A DNA stretch of 49,728 nt, taken from contig NZ_JAJFNK010000037.1 in NCBI RefSeq assembly GCF_021739485.1, positions 1 to 49,728 of the forward strand. Reading direction: 5' to 3'. How positions within the stretch are numbered: the stretch's first letter is position 1; each line of letters opens with the position of its first letter. Shown piece after piece: positions 31,514-41,019 of this stretch. A program made the position numbers and the translations under genes. This DNA is from Alicyclobacillus tolerans. GTDB taxonomy: Bacteria > Bacillota > Bacilli > Alicyclobacillales > Alicyclobacillaceae. Below the pieces are notes generated by a model. The model searched no databases, had not been told where the DNA came from, and saw nothing but the letters and a program-made list of their open reading frames with translations.

Positions 31514-33160
31514 GTGTACGACACGGCGTGGTCACTCGTCCCGTTTTTATTGGTTATTCCGCTGGCGGTGGTCACCCGCCAAGTCCTGCCGGGATTGGCT
31601 GTCGGCCTGTTGGCTGGTGCTTACATGATTCACCGGTCGTTTCTAGGAGGAATTGACGGGTTTCTCTCCTATGTTTTGAAGGAGTTGACCATCCCAGACA
31701 ACTTGCGGCTCATCGTGTTTTTGTATGGGTTTGGGGCATTTGTTGGCCTGGTTCGCGTTACCGGAGGAGTCGCTGGATTTGCGCGTTGGATGGAAGGCCG
31801 TGTGAAGAGCATTCGCGGTGCCTTTGCCGTAGTCTGGCTTTCCACGTTCGCCACTTTTATGGCTCCGGATTTCCGCATCATTACCGTTGCGCCCGTCATC
31901 AAACAGGTGTTTGAACGGCTTAAAGTACCCAAGGAAAGAGTCGCGCTGATCATTGACCTCACCGCCACCCCATTTACGGCCATCGTTCCTATTGGGACCG
32001 CGTTCGTGGGTTACATGGTCGCTTTGATCTCCTCGTCAAACCGCAACCATGCGGTGAGCCAAACCGCTTTTGATTTGTTTTTGTGGAGCATCCCGTTGAA
32101 CTTCTTTTCATGGGCTATGCTTGCCTATGGGCTGTATACCACCTTCCTTCGAAAAGACTCACTGAGGCATGGCGCCGCTGGCCCAAAGACAGACGCAGTC
32201 CGAGACAACGGCGTTTTGGCCGCTTCGGACGCTGCGGTGATGACCCACCCGGCAGGGTCGTCATTTCCGTCGAGGCCGCGCGTGAGTTCTCGCAAAACCC
32301 GGCGGGCTGACCGCCCTGTCCGATTGACTGCCGAGAGCAAACTATTCATGGCAGACGCATTGGGAAACGCAGAAATCGGCGCGGAACTGGTTCCAGATGG
32401 GATTCGACAACGCACAAAACCAAGCGCTGGCGACGATTTTCCGGACCCGGTGGAACTGGTTTCCGAGCACATCGCGCCGCGCTTGTTGAACTTGGCAGTC
32501 CCCTTGGTCATGCTTTTAGTTTTAACCCTATTCTTTACCTGGTGGGATGGACATTTGCATGCGAGGACGTTCTTTGGTGCCCTGGCAGCGGCAAACGCGG
32601 CCAAGGCGATGCTCGAGGCGCTGCTAATCACCTTGGTGGCCGGGATTGTCTGGTATGCGGTGCAGCGGCAACCCATCTCGCGTACTCTCTTTGGGTTCCT
32701 GGCCGGCGGCAACGAAATGATGGGAGTCATTGTGCTTTTAACCTTGGTGTGGGCGGTTTCCGCCGTGTCGACGGACCTCGGGTTTGTCAATTACACAGAG
32801 CGAGCAATTGGCCGGTTGGTGCCACACCAGCTCATTGCGCCGGTTTTGTTTGCTTTTGGGTGCGTCATTTCCTATGTCATTGGCTCTTCTTTTGGCACAT
32901 GGGGCATGCTGCTTCCGTTGGGCTTTTCTTTGGCCATCAGTACGCATGCGTCCTTGCCTCTCATTGCTGGAGCTGTTTTTGCCAGCGGGACTTTCGGAGG
33001 CTTTGCCTCGCCGCTTAGCGACAACACGGTTGCCATGGCCACGGTGATGAAATTGCCCATTATGGAGTATGCCAAACTCAAACTCAAGGCGGCCTGGCCG
33101 GTGGCGGCGGTTTGCACCTTGTTTTACGCGCTGGCCGGATGGCTTATGCCGGCAACGTGA
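31514..33160 (+). CDS. NhaC-family Na+/H+ antiporter-like protein
   Basis: 548 residues with about 11-12 membrane helices; conserved pieces are VIPLAVVTRQVLPGLAVGLLAGAYM, FGAFVGLVRVTGG, TFMAPDFRIITVAPVIK, DLTATPFTAIVPIGTAFVGY, SYVIGSSFGTWGMLLPLGFSLA and GGFASPLSDNTVAMATV. These place it in the NhaC ion-transporter family; the substrate may be Na+/H+ or an organic acid. An unusual feature is a hydrophilic insert of about 95 residues (about 215-310, rich in Arg, Ser, Pro, Ala) between helices, presumably cytoplasmic. GTG 31514 follows AAGGAGCG. The upstream region can fold, see 31417-31493. Confidence 0.85.
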   Translation: MYDTAWSLVPFLLVIPLAVVTRQVLPGLAVGLLAGAYMIHRSFLGGIDGFLSYVLKELTIPDNLRLIVFLYGFGAFVGLVRVTGGVAGFARWMEGRVKSIRGAFAVVWLSTFATFMAPDFRIITVAPVIKQVFERLKVPKERVALIIDLTATPFTAIVPIGTAFVGYMVALISSSNRNHAVSQTAFDLFLWSIPLNFFSWAMLAYGLYTTFLRKDSLRHGAAGPKTDAVRDNGVLAASDAAVMTHPAGSSFPSRPRVSSRKTRRADRPVRLTAESKLFMADALGNAEIGAELVPDGIRQRTKPSAGDDFPDPVELVSEHIAPRLLNLAVPLVMLLVLTLFFTWWDGHLHARTFFGALAAANAAKAMLEALLITLVAGIVWYAVQRQPISRTLFGFLAGGNEMMGVIVLLTLVWAVSAVSTDLGFVNYTERAIGRLVPHQLIAPVLFAFGCVISYVIGSSFGTWGMLLPLGFSLAISTHASLPLIAGAVFASGTFGGFASPLSDNTVAMATVMKLPIMEYAKLKLKAAWPVAAVCTLFYALAGWLMPAT

Positions 33161-33186
33161 CAGGCGTAACCTGTGACAGGCGTAAC
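33157..33186. repeat. 14-bp direct repeat between convergent genes
   Basis: GTGACAGGCGTAAC occurs at 33157-33170 and 33173-33186, a 16-bp period. The first copy overlaps the antiporter stop codon. Likely a small tandem duplication; no function seen. Confidence 0.6.
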
Positions 33187-33199
33187 GTCGCGCCTCACT

Positions 33200-33733
33200 T
33201 TAGGCCACAGGTCCGGAGTCGAAGACGTGAATGCCCGCGGCTCGCAACTTGGCGGACGCCTCGTTGAGGCTTTGCAAATCGGAGCACTCCACCGTGTGCA
33301 GGTGTTCGCCGTCTGTCAGAGAAGACAGAAGGGTTGCGCCTGCGTTCTTGAGCTGCTCCATGAAAAACGCAACATCCCGGCGCGAAGCCAGGTGCAATGA
33401 ACCGCGCAGTTCCCCGTATAGTGGATGTTCCACCGCCACATCGAGTACGTGGATGCCGTGATCGACTAAAATGGTCAGTTCTGTTTGTGTCAGGTCGGGT
33501 GGATGAGACACGGCAAGTACATACCGGTTTTTTAGCGTGCTTTGCGGCTGCAGCCAATAACCGCGCGGAGTAGACAAGATTGGGTGCCCTGCGGCTCGTA
33601 AAATGGCAATATCGTGGACGACGACCTGTCGCGTTACACCCATTTGCGAAGCCAGGTCCGAACCGGTAACGGCGTCTTGTTTGCGGTTGAGGACTTCGAG
33701 CAGTTGTTGTTGGCGTTCGGAACGGTCCTTCAT
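33200..33733 (-). CDS. niaR: NiaR-type niacin-responsive transcriptional repressor (YrxA)
   Basis: 177 residues. An HTH_11 domain (RQQQLLEVLNRKQDAVTGSDLASQMGVTRQVVVHDIAILRAAGHPI) is joined to a 3H domain with histidines in VEHPLYGELRGSLHL and DGEHLHTVECSD, which bind metal and niacin. NiaR represses NAD synthesis and niacin uptake genes when niacin is abundant. Length and order match the family. ATG 33733 follows AGGGGTGA. In many Bacillota niaR lies beside nad genes or a niacin transporter; here it does not. It is convergent with the antiporter gene. Confidence 0.9.
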   Translation of the reverse strand: MKDRSERQQQLLEVLNRKQDAVTGSDLASQMGVTRQVVVHDIAILRAAGHPILSTPRGYWLQPQSTLKNRYVLAVSHPPDLTQTELTILVDHGIHVLDVAVEHPLYGELRGSLHLASRRDVAFFMEQLKNAGATLLSSLTDGEHLHTVECSDLQSLNEASAKLRAAGIHVFDSGPVA

Positions 33734-33897
33734 GGATTCACCCCTGGTTGAGAAAACGTCTCGTTTAAAAAAGCGTCTGGTTATTCACACGCTATGAACA
33801 CACGCTATGAACAATTGTAAATCCTTTACCCTCGAATCGAAAAGTTGTAAATTGGATACGGCTTAAGGGGTAACGGATGCAAATAGGAGGTCGTACA

Positions 33898-35241
33898 ATG
33901 GTCACGTTGGATTTGAGTTTTACGCAGGCATTTTTGCGGGAAGAAGAATGGCTCTATTTCGATCCGTTTGTGAAAAACCTCCATGAACGTTTGCACAACC
34001 GGCAGGTTCCTGGCAGCGACTTTACGGGTTGGCTTAACCTGCCTAGCGACATTCTGGCGAATGGCCTCGACGACATCCTGACTGCGGGCAAGGAGATCCA
34101 AAGTGAGTGCGACGCCTTGGTGGTGGTAGGCATTGGGGGCTCCTATTTGGGTGCCAGGGCTGCACTGGAGTGGAGTAAACCTGAGTATTACAACCAACTG
34201 TCCGCAGAAAAGCGCGGCGGCCCGGAAATTTACTTTGCGGGAAATCACTTGAGCAGCGACGGCCTGTCTGACTTGTTGAACGTGCTGCAGGGCAAGCGCG
34301 TCTGCTTGAACGTCATCTCGAAATCGGGAACAACCACCGAACCTGCTGTCGCGTTTCGCATCTTGCGGCAGTATTTGATAGAGCAGGTTGGCGAAAAGGA
34401 AGCGAAGCGCCGCATCTACGTCACCACCGGCAAGGCCAAAGGAGCCCTGCACGCCCTGGCCGTAGAAGAGGGGATGAAGGCGTTCGTCGTTCCCGACGAC
34501 GTCGGCGGACGCTACTCCGTGTTGACTCCAGTCGGTCTGTTGCCTTTAGCGGCCGCGGGAGTAGATGTGTTGTCCCTCGTTCAAGGGGCCGCGCAGATGC
34601 AAGACAGCCTCCGTTCCCCAAGTGTCGCGGAAAACGCCGCATATCGCTACGCTGCGGTGAGAAACGCACTGTACCGCAAAGGCAAAACGACGGAGATCCT
34701 GGCGAGTTACGAGCCGGCGCTGAAAAGCTTTGCGGAGTGGTGGAAGCAGTTGTTTGGGGAAAGTGAAGGGAAAGACCAAAAGGGTATCTACCCGTCTTCC
34801 GTAGCCTTTACCACAGACCTGCACTCCCTCGGGCAGTTTATTCAGCAGGGTTCGAGAAACCTGTTTGAAACGGTGGTGCGCGTCGAAAACGCACAACGCG
34901 ACTTGTCTTTGCCTTCGGAGACTAAAGTGGACGACGGACTGGAATACCTCGCGGGCAAACCCCTGTCTTGGATCAACGAGCAAGCCCGGCTTGCAACCGC
35001 ACTCGCCCACTCGGACGGCGGCGTGCCCAACATTCTCTTATCGGTGCCGGACCGCTCCGAAAAGAGCCTGGGGCAACTGTTTTACTTCTTCGAGTTGGCC
35101 TGTGCAGCCAGCGGTCTGCTGATGGGAGTCAATCCCTTTGATCAGCCGGGAGTAGAAGATTACAAAGTGAATATGTTCGCACTGCTGGGAAAACCCGGGT
35201 ATGAACAAGAGCAAAAGGATATCGTCGCTCGATTGCGGTAG
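33898..35241 (+). CDS. pgi: Glucose-6-phosphate isomerase
   Basis: 447 residues, the normal length for the Bacillus-type enzyme, interconverting glucose 6-phosphate and fructose 6-phosphate. Motifs: VVVGIGGSYLGARA, FAGNHLSSDGL, NVISKSGTTTEPAVAFR (sugar-phosphate loop), VPDDVGGRYSVLTPVGLLP, LGQFIQQGSRNLFETVV and LLMGVNPFDQPGVEDYK. ATG 33898 follows TAGGAGGTC at ideal distance; the frame's earlier start at 33877 includes the binding site. The ABC exporter genes follow after 15 bases, so read-through is possible though functionally unrelated. Confidence 0.96.
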   Translation: MVTLDLSFTQAFLREEEWLYFDPFVKNLHERLHNRQVPGSDFTGWLNLPSDILANGLDDILTAGKEIQSECDALVVVGIGGSYLGARAALEWSKPEYYNQLSAEKRGGPEIYFAGNHLSSDGLSDLLNVLQGKRVCLNVISKSGTTTEPAVAFRILRQYLIEQVGEKEAKRRIYVTTGKAKGALHALAVEEGMKAFVVPDDVGGRYSVLTPVGLLPLAAAGVDVLSLVQGAAQMQDSLRSPSVAENAAYRYAAVRNALYRKGKTTEILASYEPALKSFAEWWKQLFGESEGKDQKGIYPSSVAFTTDLHSLGQFIQQGSRNLFETVVRVENAQRDLSLPSETKVDDGLEYLAGKPLSWINEQARLATALAHSDGGVPNILLSVPDRSEKSLGQLFYFFELACAASGLLMGVNPFDQPGVEDYKVNMFALLGKPGYEQEQKDIVARLR

Positions 35242-35256
35242 TTTGGGGAGGAGGAG

Positions 35257-37008
35257 TTGTCAATCGATCCCAAACGTTTAGTCTGGCAGTTTCTACGAGA
35301 GCACAAATGGACCTATCTCATTTCGATGCTTTCCATCGTGTTGTCCAATGTCGTCATGGTGCAGTTTCCAAATTTGCTTGGGCAATTTACCAACGCACTG
35401 CAGGCCGGCCGATTGAATGCGGCCAACCTGCGCTACTACAGCGGTATGCTGCTGCTGGTCGGAGTGATGTACGTCGTGCTGTATGGGATTGGCCAATTCG
35501 GAAACGGCAAAACCGGGCGTCAGTTCGAGTATTCTCTGCGGCAGCGTCTGTTTACCCACTGGGAGTTGTTATCAGCAGGGTACTACCGGCAGCGAAGCAT
35601 CGGGGATTTATTAAACCACGCCATGACCGATGTCCGGTCTGTGCGGGAAAGCCTGTCTGGCGGGCTGAACATCCTGACCAACTCGATTTTTTTGTTGATA
35701 ACTACGCTGTTTATGACCTTTCGCACCGTTAGTGTCCGGTTAACGCTCGTTGCAATCATACCCATTCTATTTGTTCCGCTGTTTGTCATTTGGTGGGGAC
35801 CAAAAATTCGGTTGGCCTCGCGCAAAGTCCAAGAGGCTTTGTCCGACATGGCGGACCTTGCGGAGGAAAGTTTTGCGGCCATCCGGCTCATCAAGGCTAC
35901 ATCTAACGAGGAAGTGGACGCTGGGCGGTTTGAGCAACGAGTCGATGCGATTGTCAAACGCCAGTTGGCAGCGGTTCGGCAGGGCGCCTTGTTTCAATCC
36001 ATGATTCCACTCATGGGGTCCATCAGTTTTGCCGTCGCACTGCTTTACGGGGGTTACATGACGCTTGACGGACACATTCCGCTCGGGTCGTTTGTGGCGT
36101 TCACGCTTTACTTAGGCATGCTCATTACGCCTTTGCAGCAAATCGGATTTGTCATCAACAACTTTCAAAGGGCATCCGCTTCTTTGGCCAGGCTTCGCGT
36201 CCTGTTGAGTGAGGAACCGGAAATCAAAGACCCGGAACATCCCGTCGACGTCACGCGCATCCGCGGAGACATTCGCGTCAATCTGCCTGAGTTTCGCTAT
36301 CCAGACGGCGACCGGCCGGCTCTGTCGGACATTTCCTTTCGCATTGGTCAGGGGCAGACCCTTGGCATCGTGGGAAAAACGGCGTCCGGGAAGACGACCT
36401 TAGCCAACTTGTTGCCCAGGGTGTTTGACCCGATGCCAGGATGTGTGTTCTTCGACGGGCACGACATTCGCTCTCTGAGCCTGGATGTTTTGCGCCAAGC
36501 CGTCGCTTACGTTCCACAGGATGGATTTTTGTTTTCCACCACCATCAGCGAAAACATCGCTTTCGGCAAACAGGACTGCACTCCGGAAGAAATTGAGGAG
36601 GCGGCCCGTTTTGCTCACATCTACGACGACATCCGTCACTTCAAAAACGGGTTTGACACTCTGATTGGCGAACGCGGCGTCGCGCTTTCTGGGGGGCAAA
36701 AACAAAGAACGGCGATCGCCCGGGCATTTTTGAAGGACGCTCCCATTCTCATCCTGGACGACAGTTTGTCGGCTGTGGATATGAACACGGAAAAGGAGAT
36801 CATCTCAAACCTGGCGCAGCACCGGCGCGATCAGACGACGGTTATTATTGCTCACCGCTTGTCGGCCGTCCGCCATGCGGACTTGATTTTGGTCCTCGAC
36901 AACGGGCGCATTGCACAGCGGGGGACCCACGAAGAGCTTCTTGCATCGGGCGGCATTTATGCGGAGATGTATGCGCTGCAGGAACAGGGGGAGGAGGCGG
37001 CCGTATGA
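35257..37008 (+). CDS. ABC exporter half-transporter with degenerate nucleotide site (YfiB/TM287-like)
   Basis: 583 residues: a six-helix type IV exporter membrane domain (about 1-320) and an ATPase domain. Walker A is GKTASGKTT (about 372), the signature is canonical (LSGGQKQR, about 477), but Walker B reads ILILDDSLSAVD, with Asp in place of the catalytic Glu; the H-loop IIAHRLSAV is present. This is the pattern of the degenerate-site subunit in heterodimeric exporters such as TM287/288 or BmrCD. TTG 35257 follows GGGGAGGAGG. Its stop overlaps the start of the partner gene (ATGA), so equimolar synthesis is expected. Likely drug or lipid export; substrate unknown. Confidence 0.93.
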   Translation: MSIDPKRLVWQFLREHKWTYLISMLSIVLSNVVMVQFPNLLGQFTNALQAGRLNAANLRYYSGMLLLVGVMYVVLYGIGQFGNGKTGRQFEYSLRQRLFTHWELLSAGYYRQRSIGDLLNHAMTDVRSVRESLSGGLNILTNSIFLLITTLFMTFRTVSVRLTLVAIIPILFVPLFVIWWGPKIRLASRKVQEALSDMADLAEESFAAIRLIKATSNEEVDAGRFEQRVDAIVKRQLAAVRQGALFQSMIPLMGSISFAVALLYGGYMTLDGHIPLGSFVAFTLYLGMLITPLQQIGFVINNFQRASASLARLRVLLSEEPEIKDPEHPVDVTRIRGDIRVNLPEFRYPDGDRPALSDISFRIGQGQTLGIVGKTASGKTTLANLLPRVFDPMPGCVFFDGHDIRSLSLDVLRQAVAYVPQDGFLFSTTISENIAFGKQDCTPEEIEEAARFAHIYDDIRHFKNGFDTLIGERGVALSGGQKQRTAIARAFLKDAPILILDDSLSAVDMNTEKEIISNLAQHRRDQTTVIIAHRLSAVRHADLILVLDNGRIAQRGTHEELLASGGIYAEMYALQEQGEEAAV

Positions 37009-38798
37009 AAGACAAACGGGCCAGCGGCAGCGGATTGCACAGTTTACTCCGTCTGCTTCCCTACGCCAAGCCGTACTCGTGGAGCTTTTTACTTGTTTTG
37101 GGGCTAGTCATCGTGTTCAATGCGACTTCCGTTTTGCAGCCTTGGTTGGTGAAAATCGCGATCGACCGGGACATTGCGGCTAAGAACCCAAATCCACACG
37201 GGCTGTTGGTCGTCTCCGCTGTATACGTCGGCATGGTGATCCTCGGTGTCGTTGCCAACTACGTGCAGTTGATTGTCTTGCAGTACACGGGACAGAGCAT
37301 TATTCGCTGGATCCGGCTGGATTTGTTCAAACACATCGAAAGCCAAGCCATGTCGTTTTTTGACAAGAACGCCATCGGCCGTTTAGTCACGAACGTCTCG
37401 AGCGATACGGAAACGGTGAACCAGTTTTTTACAGGGTTTTTCTTGAGCCTGGTGCGGGACGGATTGTCCATCGTGATGATTGTGATCGCGATGTTTGAAC
37501 TAAACGGCCGCATTGCCGCCTATTGCATGCTCATTCTTCCCATCATTTTTGCGGTGTCTCTCGTGTTTCGCGCCCGTTTGCGGGCCGCTTATCAAACAAC
37601 CCGCACCCGGCTGTCGAATATCGTGGCGTTTCTGGCTGAGAACTTGGCAGGCATCCGCATCATCCAAATCTTTCGCCAGGAAAAGCGGCAGTTGGACCAT
37701 TTTTCAAAGTTGAACACGTCCCACAGGCAGGCCAACGTCAGTGAATACGGAATTTCTGTGCTGTTTAACCGGGTCCTTGAACTGCTTGGCAATGTCGCCG
37801 TCGCAGCTGTGGTTTGGATCGGCGGTGGAGCCGTACTGCACCGCGTCATTTTGTTTGGCACCCTGTACGCGTTCATCAGCTACATCCAGCGGTTCTTTCA
37901 GCCCATCAACTCGGTTACACAGCAGTGGAACACGCTGCAATCCGCGATGGTGGCCGCGGATCGGATTGGAACCGTATTGAACATCGTGCCGGCGATTCAG
38001 GACGCAAAGCAGCCGGTGGATGCGAGCCGGTTGAAGGAGATTGCGGGCAAAATCGACTTTTCGCACGTCTGGTTTTCCTATGTAGCAGATGAACCGGTGT
38101 TGAGGGACATCTCGTTTTCGGTGGAACCCGGTGAATTTGTAGGCTTTGTAGGTGCGACGGGGGCAGGAAAAAGCTCGGTGATGAGCCTGCTCACCCGCTT
38201 TTACGAACCGGATGAGGGCGTCATCGCGCTCGACGGAATCGACATCAAGGAGATTGCGCAAACGGACCTTCACCGTTTAATCGGACTCGTCCAACAGGAT
38301 GTTTACCTGTTCAGTGGAAGCATCCTGGACAACATTCGCTTGTTTCGCCAGGAGATTTCCAGGCAAGACGCGGTAAGCGCGGCCAAGACGGTAGGGGCGC
38401 ACGAAATCATCGAACGGATGCCTCACGGATACGACACGCACATTGTGGCCAAAGGGGCCAACCTCTCCATGGGAGAACGCCAATTGATTTCGTTTGCCCG
38501 GATTGTCGCGTTAAATCCGCGCGTCCTGATTTTGGACGAGGCGACAGCGAGCTTGGACAGCCAAACAGAGGAACTGGTGCAAACGGGTCTGAGTGCCGTA
38601 GCCGCCAACCGGACGACGCTAGTCATCGCCCATCGCTTGTCGACGATTCGCCATGCCAACCGCATCTTTGTCCTGGATCGCGGCCAGATTGTCGAGCAGG
38701 GAAGCCACGACGAGTTGGTCCGCCTGGGCGGGCTTTACGCAGATTTACATGTGAAATCTGGAATTGAGTATGAAAAATCCCAGACTGGCACACCCTAA
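37005..38798 (+). CDS. ABC exporter half-transporter with canonical catalytic Glu (YfiC/TM288-like)
   Basis: 597 residues with six membrane helices and an ATPase domain. Walker A is GATGAGKSS (about 382), Walker B VLILDEATASLD with the catalytic Glu, and H-loop VIAHRLSTI, but the signature is altered to LSMGERQL. Together with the partner's altered Walker B this makes one full ATP site (its Walker motifs plus the partner's LSGGQ) and one degenerate site. ATG 37005 overlaps the preceding stop codon by ATGA, with GGGGGAGGAGG just upstream. The cupredoxin gene follows within 40 bases. Identification of the complex is firm; the substrate is unknown. Confidence 0.94.
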   Translation: MKDKRASGSGLHSLLRLLPYAKPYSWSFLLVLGLVIVFNATSVLQPWLVKIAIDRDIAAKNPNPHGLLVVSAVYVGMVILGVVANYVQLIVLQYTGQSIIRWIRLDLFKHIESQAMSFFDKNAIGRLVTNVSSDTETVNQFFTGFFLSLVRDGLSIVMIVIAMFELNGRIAAYCMLILPIIFAVSLVFRARLRAAYQTTRTRLSNIVAFLAENLAGIRIIQIFRQEKRQLDHFSKLNTSHRQANVSEYGISVLFNRVLELLGNVAVAAVVWIGGGAVLHRVILFGTLYAFISYIQRFFQPINSVTQQWNTLQSAMVAADRIGTVLNIVPAIQDAKQPVDASRLKEIAGKIDFSHVWFSYVADEPVLRDISFSVEPGEFVGFVGATGAGKSSVMSLLTRFYEPDEGVIALDGIDIKEIAQTDLHRLIGLVQQDVYLFSGSILDNIRLFRQEISRQDAVSAAKTVGAHEIIERMPHGYDTHIVAKGANLSMGERQLISFARIVALNPRVLILDEATASLDSQTEELVQTGLSAVAANRTTLVIAHRLSTIRHANRIFVLDRGQIVEQGSHDELVRLGGLYADLHVKSGIEYEKSQTGTP

Positions 38799-38835
38799 AG
38801 TCCACAGACTATCAAGTTTTGGGTGGGTGTTGAAA

Positions 38836-39288
38836 GTGCTGCGCACAACCATGATGGCAGTCCAAGCCGCGACCGGATTTGCGGCGTGTTTGGGTGCCCT
38901 GACCGTTTTTGGACCCCAAGTGTTCGCAAATACCGTGACTTATCAAATCGTGACCAACGAGATTGCAGCCAAGCAAACCGATGGTTCAAAAGTCGAAGTT
39001 TACCGGTTTGATCCAGGAGTGTGGGTGGTCAACGAAGGGGACGACGTCGTGTTGAAGATCCGGGGCGTCAAAGGCCATGACCACCCGGTAGTCCTTGAGG
39101 GGTATCAGGTCAACGGAGTCGTTCACCGGAATCAAACTACGGATTTGCGCCTGAAAGCCAACAAACCGGGGATGTTTCACCTCATCTGTACCAGCCACGC
39201 GGACGCGGCCCACAACGGGCCTATGGAAGGCTACTTGATTGTCGTCCCGCAAAAGCACGGAAAGAACAGACCGTACTCGGAGAACTAG
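38836..39288 (+). CDS. Secreted cupredoxin-domain protein
   Basis: About 150 residues. A signal peptide (MLRTTMMAVQAATGFAACLG, then VFA as cleavage site) precedes a cupredoxin beta barrel: VWVVNEGDDVVLKI, GVKGHDHPVVLEGY (first His ligand) and GMFHLICTSHADAAHNGPM. The last loop has Cys-x7-His-x3-Met, like a CuA loop in which the second Cys is lost, so a mononuclear copper site is expected. Start chosen at GTG 38836, 9 bases after GGGTGG, which gives a clean signal peptide; the frame itself runs up to 38764, inside the ABC gene. A terminator follows. Electron transfer or copper binding outside the cell is likely. Confidence 0.8.
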   Translation: MLRTTMMAVQAATGFAACLGALTVFGPQVFANTVTYQIVTNEIAAKQTDGSKVEVYRFDPGVWVVNEGDDVVLKIRGVKGHDHPVVLEGYQVNGVVHRNQTTDLRLKANKPGMFHLICTSHADAAHNGPMEGYLIVVPQKHGKNRPYSEN

Positions 39289-39341
39289 CCATACGGAAGA
39301 AACAAGCCATTCTGAAGGAACAAGCATTGTGAACACGTGAA

Positions 39342-39386
39342 GCCGCCGCAGAGCCTTTTTAAGGGCGCCTGTCGGCGGCCTTTTTC
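39342..39386 (+). terminator. Rho-independent terminator after the exporter-cupredoxin unit
   Basis: GCCGCCG (39342-39348) pairs with CGGCGGC (39373-39379), followed by CTTTTTCG. Confidence 0.88.
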
Positions 39387-39472
39387 GTTGTGTTATCATG
39401 GGGGAGGATGCCAAGCCTGTGAGTCCAAAGGCCATGCAGTGCAAATCATCCAGTTCTGGGAGCGGGTGAGAC

Positions 39473-40936
39473 ATGAATCGTTGGAAGCAGCTAGTAAATG
39501 TTCATGTAATGGTGTTGTTGGTTTGGATTGCCGCGTTTGCGGTTCATGTGATGCAGCCTGTGACCGATCCCGATACTCCATGGCAAATCGCCAGCGGCTT
39601 GTATATGTTGAATCACCATACAATCCCGACAACCGATCCGTTTTCGTGGTCCATGAAGGGGCATCCGTGGGTGACCCAAGAATGGCTGTTTGAAGTCGTC
39701 TTAGCGTTTATGGTTAAGCACTTTCAGTTTTCAGGTGCATGGCTCTTTCTGGTCGCAGTACACACGGCGACGGTGCTTGTGTTATACCGGTTGGCGGTCC
39801 GGATTTCTGGGAATCCGGTTGTGGCCAGCCTGACCGCAGTCGCTGGTACCCTTCCGGCCATTATTTTTTGGATTTTCCGCCCGCAGATCATCTCCTACTT
39901 GATGTTCGCGGTGTTCTTGTGGATTTTGCAAATGGTTCGCGAAGGCAAATTCCGCGCGCTTTGGCTCGTGCCCGTGTTGATGCTCATTTGGGCCAATTCG
40001 CACGCCTCGTCTACGATTGGCATCTTGATGCTGTTGCTGGAGTTCCTCCTCAGTTTTATTCCTTCTATCGGAAGGTTTCAAGGTCTCCATCTGCCGCGAG
40101 GCGCCCGGCTGCGATTGCTTGCGGCTGCGGTCGGCGGGCTTTTGGTCGGGTTTGCCAACCCCAACGGAGTGAAGGCATATACATACGCCTTGTTGTCGAC
40201 CAACCCGCTGATGACAAACAACATCATGGAATGGCATTCGCCCGACTTTCACACTCAGTATTTCAAGTACGGCGTTTTGGGCTTCTTGGCTGTTGTCTTT
40301 TTGTTGCTGCTGGGCAGCAAAAGAAACATTCCGCTCCGGGAGACGCTGTACTTTGGCGGATCGTTTGCCGTCATGCTGATTTATCAGAGGTTTGTGCCTT
40401 ACGTCGCGATCGCGTCGGTACCGCTCACAGCCTACCTGATAGCAAACTGGGCTCGCGGGCTCAACCGACCGTTCAACTGGATGCTGATTTTTAATTCCGT
40501 GGTTATGGCTGCGGTTCTGGTCTACACGGGAACGCGCCTGCCCAGCGTTCGCGGACCTATGAACGCGCATTGGAACCAAGGTTCCTATCCCATCGCAGCG
40601 GTCAATTACTTAGAGAAAAACCACCTGCTGAAAAAACGCCTGCTCAATTCATACGCATGGGGCGGGTACCTCATCTACCGAGGCATCCCTCCATTCATCG
40701 ATGGACGTACGGACATTTATTTGCACGGGTCCATTTTTTCGGACTACCTGAACATGCAGAACATGGGGTGGAATGCTCCCGACCTCATTGATAGTTACGG
40801 GTTTCAAGAGATTCTAATCCCCCCGAACTACGCTTTGACGACGTACCTGAACCGCGATAAAAACTGGCGGCTCATCTATAGCGACAACACGGCGGACGTG
40901 TTTGTCCGCGTACATCCGCCATCCACGTCAGGTTAA
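39473..40936 (+). CDS. Polytopic membrane protein, GT-C glycosyltransferase-like
   Basis: 487 residues with about ten membrane helices. Just after the first helix comes TDPDTPWQIASGLYMLNHHTIPTTDPFSWS, then HPWVTQEWLFEVV; the acidic pair in the first outer loop is the catalytic signature of GT-C type transferases that use lipid-linked sugars. The final third (about 370-480) is soluble and includes YAWGGYLIYRGIPPFIDGRTDIY. Related proteins are widespread and mostly uncharacterised. ATG 39473 is preceded by GGGAGCGGGTGA. It appears monocistronic; the YaaH-like gene starts 83 bases later. Confidence 0.75.
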   Translation: MNRWKQLVNVHVMVLLVWIAAFAVHVMQPVTDPDTPWQIASGLYMLNHHTIPTTDPFSWSMKGHPWVTQEWLFEVVLAFMVKHFQFSGAWLFLVAVHTATVLVLYRLAVRISGNPVVASLTAVAGTLPAIIFWIFRPQIISYLMFAVFLWILQMVREGKFRALWLVPVLMLIWANSHASSTIGILMLLLEFLLSFIPSIGRFQGLHLPRGARLRLLAAAVGGLLVGFANPNGVKAYTYALLSTNPLMTNNIMEWHSPDFHTQYFKYGVLGFLAVVFLLLLGSKRNIPLRETLYFGGSFAVMLIYQRFVPYVAIASVPLTAYLIANWARGLNRPFNWMLIFNSVVMAAVLVYTGTRLPSVRGPMNAHWNQGSYPIAAVNYLEKNHLLKKRLLNSYAWGGYLIYRGIPPFIDGRTDIYLHGSIFSDYLNMQNMGWNAPDLIDSYGFQEILIPPNYALTTYLNRDKNWRLIYSDNTADVFVRVHPPSTSG

Positions 40937-41019
40937 TGTCACAAGTGCCCACCCCTGCATATCATGGCACAGGCAACTCTACCTAAAAACGCTGCCTGAA
41001 GCTGTGAGGGGTGACATGC

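Noticed and set aside
39782..40579. Minus-strand frame of 265 residues opposite the GT-C-like gene
   Set aside because: Gln/Arg/His-rich composition without domains; shadow of a hydrophobic gene on the other strand.
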